Source of the DNA: Chloroflexota bacterium
GTDB taxonomy: Bacteria; Chloroflexota; FW602-bin22; JACPRP01
Reading direction: 5' to 3'
Length of the DNA: 53,433 bases
Assembly: GCA_016210495.1 (NCBI GenBank)
Contig: JACQUC010000156.1
Span: 1-53,433 of the forward strand
Both the position numbers and the translations under genes were made by a program. Below, one piece after another: positions 16,507-23,973 of this stretch (positions are counted from its first letter, which is position 1; each line of letters starts with the position of its first letter). Under the pieces are notes generated by a model that did not search any database, was not told where the DNA came from, and saw only the letters and a list, made by a program, of their open reading frames with translations.

Positions 16507-17465
16507 ACGACGTGCCGCGCGGCCTGGGTCCTGTCGAAATAGTCGACGACCTCGCGAAGACCGGCCCGCAGGGTGTGCCCCGGGGCAAAACCCGCATCGT
16601 CCAGGATGGACACTACTCGCGGCGTGGCCCCGGACGTGTCGGGGCCCGGCGCCCTGACATTAACCACGTGACCGCGCGCCGACGCAATCCTGGCGACCAG
16701 CCTCGCCACTTCCGCCACCGAGGTAATCTCCGTAGCCGCGTTCACGGCCACGTATTCCTGGAACTTGAGAGAAGCGAGCAGGGCAGAAACGGCGTCGGCC
16801 ACGTGGATGAAGCCTGTCGGCCTCTCCGCACCAGGGTTTACCACCAGATCCTCGCCGCGCACCACCTGCAAGCAAAACTTGTTGGGCGCGGTCATAAACC
16901 GATGGTCCAGCTTCATGACGGGCGCCACACCGTAGACAATGCCCAGCCGAACCGCGACACAGCGCATGCCGCCCAGCCCGGCGTACATTTCCAACAGCTT
17001 CTCGACGTAGCACTTGGAGAGGTGGGAGAGGTCCCTGAACCTGCCGTAGGGCGTGCTTTCGTCTACGATGGCGGGTAGCTCCTCGCCATAGACCTTGAAC
17101 GAGCTGGCAAAGACCAACGCCGGGACACGAAATTCGCGGGCAGCCTCGAGCATCAAGCGAGGGGCAAGAAGATTGGTGGACTCCGTGTATCGGGCGGTGG
17201 CGGCGTCGGGATGGGCGCTCGCCTGCGCCGCCAGGGCGAAGATGGCCTCGACATCTCCGGCGAGCGAAAAAGCGGTGTGCAGGGTTCTGGCGTTCGAGAT
17301 ACTGCCGCGGACGAGGCGGAAGCCCGGCTCGCGCCGTAGCCTGCGCAGGACCGCGCTGTCGGTGGCGAAGAAGTTGTCGATGCCGACAACCCGCTCGCCC
17401 CGGCGCAGCAGCTCTTCGACGAGCTTGGAACCGATATACCCAACGCCAGCGACGAGAAAGGACAT
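16503..17465 (-). CDS. NAD-dependent epimerase-like SDR lacking the catalytic Tyr
   Basis: A 320-residue extended SDR. The nucleotide motif is AGVGYIG (residues 6-12). Where the YxxxK motif should be, the sequence is DLSHLSKCYVEK: Lys151 is present but position 147 is Ser. The adjacent SDR reads DPYGYSKMVAEK at the same place, so the alignment is simple. The protein may bind NAD and sugar without normal hydride transfer, or use another residue. The start at 17465 has GGGGAGAG seven bases upstream. It is the first gene of the minus-strand block. Confidence 0.85.
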   Translation of the reverse strand: MSFLVAGVGYIGSKLVEELLRRGERVVGIDNFFATDSAVLRRLRREPGFRLVRGSISNARTLHTAFSLAGDVEAIFALAAQASAHPDAATARYTESTNLLAPRLMLEAAREFRVPALVFASSFKVYGEELPAIVDESTPYGRFRDLSHLSKCYVEKLLEMYAGLGGMRCVAVRLGIVYGVAPVMKLDHRFMTAPNKFCLQVVRGEDLVVNPGAERPTGFIHVADAVSALLASLKFQEYVAVNAATEITSVAEVARLVARIASARGHVVNVRAPGPDTSGATPRVVSILDDAGFAPGHTLRAGLREVVDYFDRTQAARHVV

Positions 17466-17609
17466 AGCACTCTCCCCGGAGCAAGCAAACCAAGAACAGC
17501 CGGTGCCCCGACGTATTCCGGCTGGCCCGTGCTTTCGGACGGAAACTTGGCCTATTTTACACTTCGCGGCGGCGGATGTCAAAGTTGATGAGGGTAGTGG
17601 GAATAGGGA

Positions 17610-17643
17610 GTGGGGACTAGAGTACCGTGGGGACTAGAGTACC
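17610..17643. repeat. 17-base tandem duplication
   Basis: GTGGGGACTAGAGTACC occurs twice in a row (17610-17626 and 17627-17643) just downstream of the decayed ATPase gene. It may be a replication slip scar. The 17466-17662 gap has no gene. Confidence 0.85.
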
Positions 17644-17662
17644 AGGGGAAGGGGATGACTAT

Positions 17663-17908
17663 TCAGCCCAGGAGGGCGAGGATAATGGGGGCCGGGATGA
17701 CCCGAACCGGATCATCGAGGTCCAGCGTTTCTCGCGAGGCAACAAGCCCACGCTGAAATCTGTTGCGTATGGTAAGACGAGCCTGTGACGATACCCGCTC
17801 GGAGTACTTCGATTCGACGGGCACACTGGACCCGGGTGGCCCGGAAAGAAAGTCGATTTCGTCCTGCCACCATGGGTTCTGTGCTACCAGGTCGGCGATG
17901 TTTGCCAT
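17663..17908 (-). pseudogene. Internally deleted AAA ATPase of the DUF4143 type
   Basis: The frame starts [14 protein letters not shown], typical of the N-terminus of AAA ATPases with a C-terminal DUF4143 domain. After only 16 residues it jumps to [21 protein letters not shown] and the end of DUF4143 (a nuclease-like VE-K-YS core). The whole P-loop ATPase, about 300 residues, is missing. It is 81 residues long against roughly 400 for the family. I read it as a deletion remnant; expression of a mini-protein cannot be excluded since the frame remains open. Confidence 0.7.
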
Positions 17909-17917
17909 GCGTGCTCT

Positions 17918-17964
17918 CCCATTGCGATGGGTAAAACCCCTAGCACTATACCCATCGCGATGGG
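17918..17964. promoter_or_regulatory. Pair of identical palindromes upstream of the ATPase remnant
   Basis: CCCATTGCGATGGG (17918-17931) and CCCATCGCGATGGG (17951-17964), each followed by TAAA or TAAAT, lie 33 bases apart centre to centre, about three helical turns. An outer pair CCCCTAGC / GCAAGGGG surrounds the second. This layout suits a dimeric repressor binding two phased sites just ahead of the 17908 start. No regulator gene is adjacent. Confidence 0.55.
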
Positions 17965-18059
17965 TAAATAGCAAGGGGTTTGGGCACGGGAGCGAAGGAA
18001 TATGGTTGGGTGTTGTGGGGCGTCAACGGATGCGAGAGCGGATAAACGGATGCGGCGTA

Positions 18060-18188
18060 AGGGCCAGGCTGCGGGTGATGGTGAAGCGGGTTCTGCGCAA
18101 GTATGGCTATCCGCCGGATGAGCAGGAGAGGGCGACGCAGACGGTACTGGAGCAGGCGGAACTGCTGTGCAGGGATTGGGCGAGGTAG
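18060..18188 (+). pseudogene. hsdR: C-terminal fragment of type I restriction enzyme HsdR
   Basis: The last 42 codons read [20 protein letters not shown], then [16 protein letters not shown] and a stop. This is the characteristic C-terminus of HsdR proteins (the KYGYPPD and VLEQAELL motifs). No helicase, nuclease, HsdM or HsdS sequence is found anywhere in the window. It is a scrap of a lost restriction system. Confidence 0.75.
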
Positions 18189-18228
18189 AACGAGCGATTT
18201 TGCGCGCAACTTGGTAGAATAGCACCGA

Positions 18229-18498
18229 ATGGAGAAGGCAATGGAACCAGCACGAAGACCTGAAGAATTGGACCGAGCGCGAACTGGCCCCAGGCCAAGC
18301 AAGTACAGGGTCTACACGCTCGACGAATTGCCGGCTCTCTTTGAGCAGTGGCGCCGGGAGGAACCTGACCCTAAGGAGATTGTTCGCCGGACGCGGCTGT
18401 ACAACCGGGCTGCCCGCTGGCGCAATCAGCTATCCGAGATCGATATTCCTGTCGATGAGCTTGTTCGCCGTGCCCGAGAGGAATTGGCGGGTGGCTGA
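18229..18498 (+). CDS. Antitoxin-like small protein upstream of a PIN gene
   Basis: This 89-residue charged protein has a YRVYTLDELPALFEQWRR segment and an acidic/basic helical C-terminus. No DNA-binding fold is obvious. Its stop overlaps the next start (GTG at 18491), the usual arrangement of an antitoxin with its VapC toxin. The identity is inferred from position and size, not sequence. If the toxin is dead, this gene may be under no selection. Confidence 0.55.
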   Translation: MEKAMEPARRPEELDRARTGPRPSKYRVYTLDELPALFEQWRREEPDPKEIVRRTRLYNRAARWRNQLSEIDIPVDELVRRAREELAGG

Positions 18499-18937
18499 GC
18501 GTCCTTGCTATGTCGTAGACGCCTCGGTCGCGGTCCGCTGGTATTTGGGACGAGCACCTTTTGTCGAGCAAGCGGCCCAGGTTTTGAACGACTACCGCGA
18601 ACACCGCATTAATCTGCTGGCCCCTGACAATTTATTCCTTGAAGTTACGGTAGCAATTCATCAAGCAGTCGTGGCGCGCCGCATCCGTGCCAGCCAGGGC
18701 CAATGGTTTGTGGAGGATCTGCTGGCTTAGCAGATTCCCGTGGTTGGGACGCCGGAGTTGATTGTGCCGGCCTATCGCCTAAGCATCCGTCTGGGTTGCA
18801 GTTTTTATGACGCCATCTACCTAACGCTGGCAAAACAGGAAGGCATTGCGTTTGTCCACGCTGACCAGCGGCTAAGAAATACTCTGGGCAATCGGTTTTC
18901 CCCGGCCCTCTGGATCGAAGACTCCGCCCCAATCTGA
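18491..18937 (+). pseudogene. PIN-domain (VapC-like) toxin interrupted by an in-frame amber stop
   Basis: From the GTG at 18491 the frame reads a PIN domain: VVDASVAVRWYL (first Asp), LFLEV (Glu), then TAG at 18728-18730. The same frame continues with CAG ATT CCC GTG and IVPAYRLSIR, CSFYDAIYLTLA (Asp) and HADQRLRN (Asp), ending at 18937. The amber triplet differs from CAG (Gln) by one base, so a single C-to-T change explains the break. Total length, 148 codons, suits VapC-type RNases. Either a dead toxin, a suppressed amber codon, or a sequence error. Confidence 0.75.
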
Positions 18938-19135
18938 CAGGCTGTTTGTCTTGCGCGTCAGATGAACTGTGGCACCTGCCCACAGCGAGGAAAGTGAGTG
19001 GAACAAGGTTGTAATATCGGATTGCCCGTTTGTGTACTGGACAGGGAACTGGCTGTTGCCGGCCCGATTGGCAGACGCTTTGGCCGGGAGCGGTTCTGCC
19101 CGAAACAGTTAGCCATCAGTGCGGGTGTATGCTTG

Positions 19136-19164
19136 TTGACAGATGCTGGTAGGCGTGCTAAGAT
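19136..19164 (+). promoter_or_regulatory. Sigma-70 promoter for the first c-di-AMP riboswitch transcript
   Basis: TTGACA (19136-19141) and TAAGAT (19159-19164) with a 17-base spacer make a near-consensus promoter. Transcription would begin near 19171, about 75 bases before the riboswitch. The 18938-19245 stretch otherwise holds no gene: an 80-codon open frame there contains this promoter and has no family features. Confidence 0.7.
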
Positions 19165-19245
19165 GCGCCGAAGCCTGTTCGCCAGGCAGCAGGCGCTGGT
19201 CGCGAGAATCGATCGAGCTCTGGGTCGATTCCACAAGTGAATAGT

Positions 19246-19375
19246 TCGGCCGAATCTTCTGCGGAAGAGCGGGGGAACCACGCAACTGGGGTGAATTCTC
19301 GGGGAGCCGAGAAAGGGTAGCTCTTTCAGCCCGAACCCGTCAGCTAACCTCGCAGGCACGTGAGAGGGGCATAGC
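19246..19375 (+). promoter_or_regulatory. c-di-AMP riboswitch (ydaO/yuaA class), otsB leader
   Basis: The conserved blocks of the ydaO class appear in order: CCGAATC, GGGGGAACC (19271), GGGGTGAAT (about 19289), AGGGTA, CCCGAACCCG (about 19330) and CAGCTAACCTCG (about 19341). This class binds cyclic di-AMP and usually turns genes off through a downstream terminator, which is present here. The downstream genes are otsB and two glycoside hydrolases. The reading frame has no competing gene. Confidence 0.9.
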
Positions 19376-19389
19376 GTCACAAACTGGGA

Positions 19390-19417
19390 GTCCGGGGCTA
19401 TGGCCTCGGGCTTTTTT
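19390..19417 (+). terminator. Intrinsic terminator of riboswitch 1
   Basis: GTCCGGGGC / GCCTCGGGC pair over nine positions (G-T wobbles included) around a TATG loop, followed by six T. It lies 15 bases after the riboswitch core, the expected place for ligand-dependent termination. Confidence 0.85.
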
Positions 19418-19480
19418 GTGTGAAGCAGGAAGATATTGTCTCAAAAGCGAGATTTGGCTCAAAGTGAGCGGCCCCGTCCC

Positions 19481-19580
19481 AGGGCGAGGAGACCTCGCCA
19501 TAGGATTTGAGACGATTCAAAACCGGGTGCGAGGTCCGGCGGGCGATCAAGAGGGCGAAGAGACCCCGCCCCTACGATGC
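19481..19580. repeat. Degenerate palindromic repeats in the otsB leader
   Basis: GGGCGAGGAGACCTCGCC (19484-19501) and a second copy ending in CCCCGCCCCTAC (about 19552-19573) belong to the same repeat type as elsewhere in the window. They sit between the terminator and the otsB start and are flanked by GAGACGATT repeats (about 19508 and 19581). Confidence 0.65.
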
Positions 19581-19605
19581 GAGACGATTTCTAAGTCGTG
19601 GCTCA

Positions 19606-20406
19606 ATGCGAGAAGATGTGCTCAAACAACTCGACCGCGTGCGTAGCGTGCTGGATCAGCATCCGCGGGGCATCGCCAGCGACGTCGATGGCACGATCAG
19701 CGAGATCGCTCCTTCACCGGAAGCAGCCCTGGTTTCCGCGACGATGAAGGGACACCTATGCTCGTTGACGAAACGGTTTGACCTGGTTGCCGCCATTTCG
19801 GGTAGATCGGTGAAGGACGCCAGAAGGCTGGTGGGTGTGGATGGACTCGTTTACTTTGGCAACCATGGCCTCGAATGGTGGGCAGATGGCCGCAGCCATA
19901 TCCCGCGAGGAGTTGAACTGTACACGTACATCGTACGTAGTGCCTTGGACCAGATGAGAGGCCGTCTAGACGCGGTTGGGGCAGTTATCGAGAACAAAGG
20001 CGCGACCGCGGCGATTCACTATCGGCAGTCCAGGGATGCTCAGTCGGCACGGGAGGATATTCTTGAAGCCATCCGCACCTCGCCATTGGCGGCACCGCTC
20101 AGAGTGGTCGAGGGCAAAATGGTGATCGAGCTTAGACCTCCCTTGCCTCTGCACAAAGGCATTGCGCTGGCGTCGCTGGTTCACCGGTACGGCTTGCGAA
20201 GCTTGATTTATCTGGGCGATGACACCACTGATGTAGATGCGTTCAGCGAGCTGCGCAAGCTGCGGGCAGATGGGAGGATCGAGGGCCTATCTATTGCCGT
20301 GGTCGGTCCCGAAACGCCTGCCGAGGTGGTCGAACACGCCGATGCCACGCTGCAAGGGGTGCGAGGGGTCGAGACTTTTTTGAGGTGGTTGACGGGTGAT
20401 GAGTAG
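19606..20406 (+). CDS. otsB: Trehalose-6-phosphate phosphatase
   Basis: A HAD-superfamily phosphatase of 266 residues that converts trehalose 6-phosphate to trehalose, the second step after OtsA. The nucleophile motif is SDVDGTI (D26, D28), a lysine sits in the KG-ALASLVHRYG region, and LGDDTTDVDAF gives the closing Asp pair. The ATG at 19606 is chosen because the upstream extension would be encoded by repeat sequence; its ribosome binding site is weak. It is the first gene under riboswitch 1. Its stop overlaps the next start. Confidence 0.93.
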   Translation: MREDVLKQLDRVRSVLDQHPRGIASDVDGTISEIAPSPEAALVSATMKGHLCSLTKRFDLVAAISGRSVKDARRLVGVDGLVYFGNHGLEWWADGRSHIPRGVELYTYIVRSALDQMRGRLDAVGAVIENKGATAAIHYRQSRDAQSAREDILEAIRTSPLAAPLRVVEGKMVIELRPPLPLHKGIALASLVHRYGLRSLIYLGDDTTDVDAFSELRKLRADGRIEGLSIAVVGPETPAEVVEHADATLQGVRGVETFLRWLTGDE

Positions 20407-22426
20407 GATGTCCAAAAGCTTGGGGTGGAGCCAACGCCAACCGGTTGTTCGCTGGACCATTGTCGCCGCCATGTTTGTGGTTGCCCTGCCGCTCATCTCA
20501 GCGGTCCACGAGACGGCCGTCTTGCTCGCGGCGCTCGCGTTGAACTGGGCGGCTACGTCTCCTCTGCTGGAATTGCCTGTGCGAAGCGTCGTCGCCGACC
20601 CGATTTACGCCAGGATAGCACTGGAATCGCTGGGCAATATCAATGCCTACGGACTGGCGGTGTCTGGCCCGCTCGGAGACACACTGCACAACCTCTGGCC
20701 CGCTCTGTTCGTGGATCCAATATTGGTGATGGATGGGTCCTGGATCAGTGCTGTGACGCCCTCAGAAAGCTCGGTAATCAGCCAGTTTCTCGTCGTGGCC
20801 AGCGCCGATGGGCTCCTGATAGCAATGGGGGTACTACTGGTCGAGTGGGGCCTGCGCGGTGAATCGCTGCGGAGCGCCGCGGCGAGGCCATCCATCCTCA
20901 ACGGACGGGTGTTGTTCGGTTTGCTCCTGCAGGCGCGTAGCCTGTTAGCTCTTATGTCGATCGAGTTGACAACGCGAAGCTTGGAAAGCGCGGGGCTTGC
21001 CCAGATTGGAACCAAGTGGCTCGTGACCTCACGCGAGTCCTATGAGAGTAACGTGCTGGTACTCGGCGAATGGCTATCCGTTGGCCTTCACATAATGGTA
21101 GTGGCAGCTATCTACATCGCGGCCGTACTGTTTGCTCGTTTGGCTTTCTCTCTTCCAAGGATGAGGCAGGCGACGGCCGGATCAACAGGGTTCTCAGGCC
21201 ACCCCGGTACCACCAAGCTTTTTCACCTGCTACCTGTAATCAGCATAGCTCTTTTCGCCTCGTCATCCCTCGGGATGGCCGGCACGAACTTCCGCTACGG
21301 CGACCAGGCGACGTTTGACAGCATAGCCAAGATCGATGACGAAGCTCGTGACAAGGTCAAAATCGAGGCGGAGAGCCCGAAGCGGGGCGACGAAGAAAAC
21401 TCGGTGGCCCCGCCCGCCATCCAGACTCCGACAGCACTCCCTGGCCCGAGCGTGGTGTCGATCGCTGGAGGATCACGCCAATTCGCTTATCTGGTGAATG
21501 GCAAGCGGGAGCGGATTCGAGGCGTGGGCTACAACGCTATCTACCGACACTTATCCGACGAAGTGAGAGCCATGCGCTACGAGCGGGACTTCGCGCGGAT
21601 GGCGGATTCGGGGATTAATACTATACTGGGATGGGATTTCGACCAGGGCTACGCCCACGATAAGTTTGACGACCTGCTGCTCGCTAAGGCAAGCAAGTTC
21701 GGCTTAGGTGTCTCGATGCCCTACTACCTCGACCCCGACGGAGAATACTCGGACGACCAGTACAGGACCCGGTTGGCGGATGATGTGCTTGCCTGGGTTC
21801 GGCGCTACAAGGGACACTCGGCGGTCAGAATGTGGGCGATCGGCAACGAGGTGATGCACGGCATGGAGTCCATGGAGGTACTGTACGGCGCTACGCCGAA
21901 AAGCAATCCAGAGGATTTCGTGGACTTCTATATGAACTTGATCGACGACGTCCATCAGGAAGACCCGAATCACCCGGTGCTTTATCGCGAAGCGGAGGAC
22001 GGCTTTTTTGGCCCGTTCGTGGCCAGGGGGCCCAAAGGCGTCGAGGATCGCAAGTGGCTTGTGTTCGGCACGAACGTCTTCTCGGGCCGCCTCAACGAAG
22101 TACTGACGAATTGGGAGCGCGACGGATTCGACAACGCGCTGCTCGTGACCGAGTTCAGCCCTACGGGTCTTTCACCCGAGGATCGCCCGCGTGGCCTGGT
22201 CAAGAGGTGGCGACTGATACGCCGACACGCGTGCTCGGTCCTCGGCGGCATCGTCTACGTGTGGACGACGGAAGGTCCAGAGCCCATAGACCGCGTCTAT
22301 GGGCTCGTGGATGGCGATGGCAACGCGGTTGACGGCTCGCTGGAGGCCATTGCCGGCGAGTACCGGCGGGATTCCAATCTGCCGAGGGATTGCACTCCCT
22401 CCTCGAAAGTGGGGGGGGGAACGTGA
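20399..22426 (+). CDS. Membrane-anchored glycoside hydrolase, clan GH-A-like
   Basis: A 675-residue protein in two parts. Residues 1-300 hold several hydrophobic segments (about 18-40, 130-150, 215-245, 275-290) with soluble loops. Residues 355-660 form a TIM-barrel hydrolase, including YNAIYRHLSDE, GWDFDQGY and the two carboxylates expected in clan GH-A: Glu484 in WAIGNEV (acid/base) and Glu585 in LLVTEFSP (nucleophile). The closest families by eye are GH2/GH5/GH72-like; the substrate is unknown. The GTG/ATG start overlaps the otsB stop. It ends in a GTGA overlap with the next gene, which is a paralogue of the catalytic half. Confidence 0.75.
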   Translation: MSRMSKSLGWSQRQPVVRWTIVAAMFVVALPLISAVHETAVLLAALALNWAATSPLLELPVRSVVADPIYARIALESLGNINAYGLAVSGPLGDTLHNLWPALFVDPILVMDGSWISAVTPSESSVISQFLVVASADGLLIAMGVLLVEWGLRGESLRSAAARPSILNGRVLFGLLLQARSLLALMSIELTTRSLESAGLAQIGTKWLVTSRESYESNVLVLGEWLSVGLHIMVVAAIYIAAVLFARLAFSLPRMRQATAGSTGFSGHPGTTKLFHLLPVISIALFASSSLGMAGTNFRYGDQATFDSIAKIDDEARDKVKIEAESPKRGDEENSVAPPAIQTPTALPGPSVVSIAGGSRQFAYLVNGKRERIRGVGYNAIYRHLSDEVRAMRYERDFARMADSGINTILGWDFDQGYAHDKFDDLLLAKASKFGLGVSMPYYLDPDGEYSDDQYRTRLADDVLAWVRRYKGHSAVRMWAIGNEVMHGMESMEVLYGATPKSNPEDFVDFYMNLIDDVHQEDPNHPVLYREAEDGFFGPFVARGPKGVEDRKWLVFGTNVFSGRLNEVLTNWERDGFDNALLVTEFSPTGLSPEDRPRGLVKRWRLIRRHACSVLGGIVYVWTTEGPEPIDRVYGLVDGDGNAVDGSLEAIAGEYRRDSNLPRDCTPSSKVGGGT

Positions 22427-23574
22427 GGCTAGGGGAGATGTGTCGCCGGACGGTGCTGGCCGTCGGCGTATCCGCAGCCATTGCTTTTGTCGCGGTGGCC
22501 GCATGCCAATCCAGCCCAAGCGACGTCCCCCGTCGGCCGGACGAAGGCAGCGTTCGAGAGATGCAGGGCCCAGGCGGTGTCAGCGAGTATGGCACTAAAG
22601 CCGGTGATACCGGCCTAACAACCGCCGTTAGAGCGGTTGGGGGTCCTAGCGTTGTGACGGTGCAGAAGGACAGGAATGACTCGTTCCAGTATCTAGTGGC
22701 TGGGAAGCCCCAGGTCTTCATCGGCATGGGCTACAATCCGATCTACCGCCACCTGTCACATGAAGAGCGAGCCGCGAACTACGAGCGGGATTTTCGGATT
22801 CTTAGCGACGCCGGGGTAAATCATATCATTGGCTGGGACTTCGACAAGGGTTACGAGCAGGACAAGTTCGACGAGCTGACGCTGGACATGGCGTTCAAGT
22901 ACGGTATTGGGGTTGTTATGCCCTTCTATGTTCCGCCCGACGGCAACTACCGAGACGAGGCTTTCCTTCAGAGCCTGCTGGACGAGGCTGCCCAGAAGAT
23001 CGCCCGCTTCAAGGACCACCCTGCCCTACGGATGTGGGGGGTTGGGAACGAAGTGATGCTGGATAACCGCTCGCGCAGAATGTGGGCCGCCTTCTGGCCG
23101 TTCTATCTACGACTGGCCGATCTGTTTCACAGATTAGACCCGAACCATCCGGTGCTCTATCGCGAGGCAGAGGGGTATCTGCTGCCGGCAGTAATCAACG
23201 TGCTACGTCAGGGGCCTGACCAGCGACCCTGGTTGATTTTCGGTCTGAACATCTACAGCCTGGAGTTGGAGCACTTTCTCGATAGCTGGACTTACACCGG
23301 ATTCGAGCGTCCGCTTCTGGTATCCGAGTTCGGCGCCGAGTCGTTTTGGGCCGGTGGGCGGCCGCTAGGGTATCTCAATATGTGGCGCTCGATACGCGCC
23401 CACTCGGACTACGTTCTGGGTGGAGCCCCATACGTGTGGACTATCGAAGGGCCAGAGCCGACGGATACCAAATGGGGCCTTATGGATGCCGAGGGTCGCC
23501 CGGTTGACGACACGTTCGAGCAACTGGCGGCAGAGTGGTGCGTCATCGCCCGGGGGAGCAGCCAGTGTCGCTAG
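22423..23574 (+). CDS. Lipoprotein glycoside hydrolase, paralogue of the preceding gene
   Basis: A 383-residue secreted hydrolase. The GTG start overlaps the previous stop (GTGA) and follows a run of eight G. A signal peptide with lipobox VAAC (Cys28) marks it as a lipoprotein, so Lgt encoded downstream would process it. The catalytic domain (about 75-375) aligns with the preceding protein: YNPIYRHLSHEER, GWDFDKGYEQDKFD, GVGNEV with Glu210 and LLVSEFG with Glu302. It acts at the outer face of the membrane; the natural substrate (a beta-glucan or envelope glycan) is unknown. Confidence 0.8.
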   Translation: MRLGEMCRRTVLAVGVSAAIAFVAVAACQSSPSDVPRRPDEGSVREMQGPGGVSEYGTKAGDTGLTTAVRAVGGPSVVTVQKDRNDSFQYLVAGKPQVFIGMGYNPIYRHLSHEERAANYERDFRILSDAGVNHIIGWDFDKGYEQDKFDELTLDMAFKYGIGVVMPFYVPPDGNYRDEAFLQSLLDEAAQKIARFKDHPALRMWGVGNEVMLDNRSRRMWAAFWPFYLRLADLFHRLDPNHPVLYREAEGYLLPAVINVLRQGPDQRPWLIFGLNIYSLELEHFLDSWTYTGFERPLLVSEFGAESFWAGGRPLGYLNMWRSIRAHSDYVLGGAPYVWTIEGPEPTDTKWGLMDAEGRPVDDTFEQLAAEWCVIARGSSQCR

Positions 23575-23606
23575 TGCTCGCTGACGGCGCTATCGGGAAT
23601 GAATCC

Positions 23607-23670
23607 GTTGGCCTGCCAGCGAAAGGGCAACCACACAGGGTTGCCCCTACCGGACGGCGCCGCGAATGCG
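23607..23670. repeat. Palindromic repeat, GTTGGCC-flanked subfamily (copy 2)
   Basis: GTTGGCCTGCCAGC, then GGGCAACC...GGTTGCCCCTAC, then CGGACG and GCGAATGC. The same order is seen at 7428-7490. It lies between the two halves of the trehalose cluster. Confidence 0.8.
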
Positions 23671-23769
23671 CCTGGCTATGCGCTAAGTAGCGGCAGGGAG
23701 AACAAGACAGATTGGCGCTATGGTGTTGTGCCCTGGCGCGATTGATCAGGTACCCAACCAAATAGTCGC

Positions 23770-23905
23770 AAAGGCCGAATCCTCGAAGGAGGAACGGGGG
23801 AACCAAGCAAATTGGGGTGAATTCTCGGAGCGTTCGAGAAAGGGTATCTCTTTCAACCCGAACCCGTCAGCTAACCTCGTAGGCCTAAAGAAAGAGGCGT
23901 AGCGA
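23770..23905 (+). promoter_or_regulatory. c-di-AMP riboswitch (ydaO/yuaA class), otsA leader
   Basis: A second complete copy: CCGAATC, GGGGGAACC (about 23796), GGGGTGAAT (about 23814), AGGGTA, ACCCGAACCCG (about 23856) and CAGCTAACCTCG (about 23868), then TAGGCC. It resembles the first copy closely in the core and differs in the peripheral stems, so it is not a recent exact duplicate. It precedes otsA by about 70 bases. Confidence 0.9.
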
Positions 23906-23910
23906 TCTCC

Positions 23911-23947
23911 AGGGTCTGAGGCTATGTCCTCGGACCCTCTTTCTGTT
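23911..23947 (+). terminator. Intrinsic terminator of riboswitch 2
   Basis: AGGGTCTGAGG / CCTCGGACCCT form an 11-pair stem around CTATGT, followed by a T-rich stretch (CTTTCTGTTT). It follows the riboswitch by six bases and precedes the otsA ribosome binding site. Confidence 0.8.
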
Positions 23948-23973
23948 TGCGCCTCAAGCAAGGAGGGTCGCAA

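Noticed and set aside
18998..19240. A possible 80-residue gene before riboswitch 1
   Set aside because: It contains the near-consensus promoter at 19136-19164 and has no family features or ribosome binding site.
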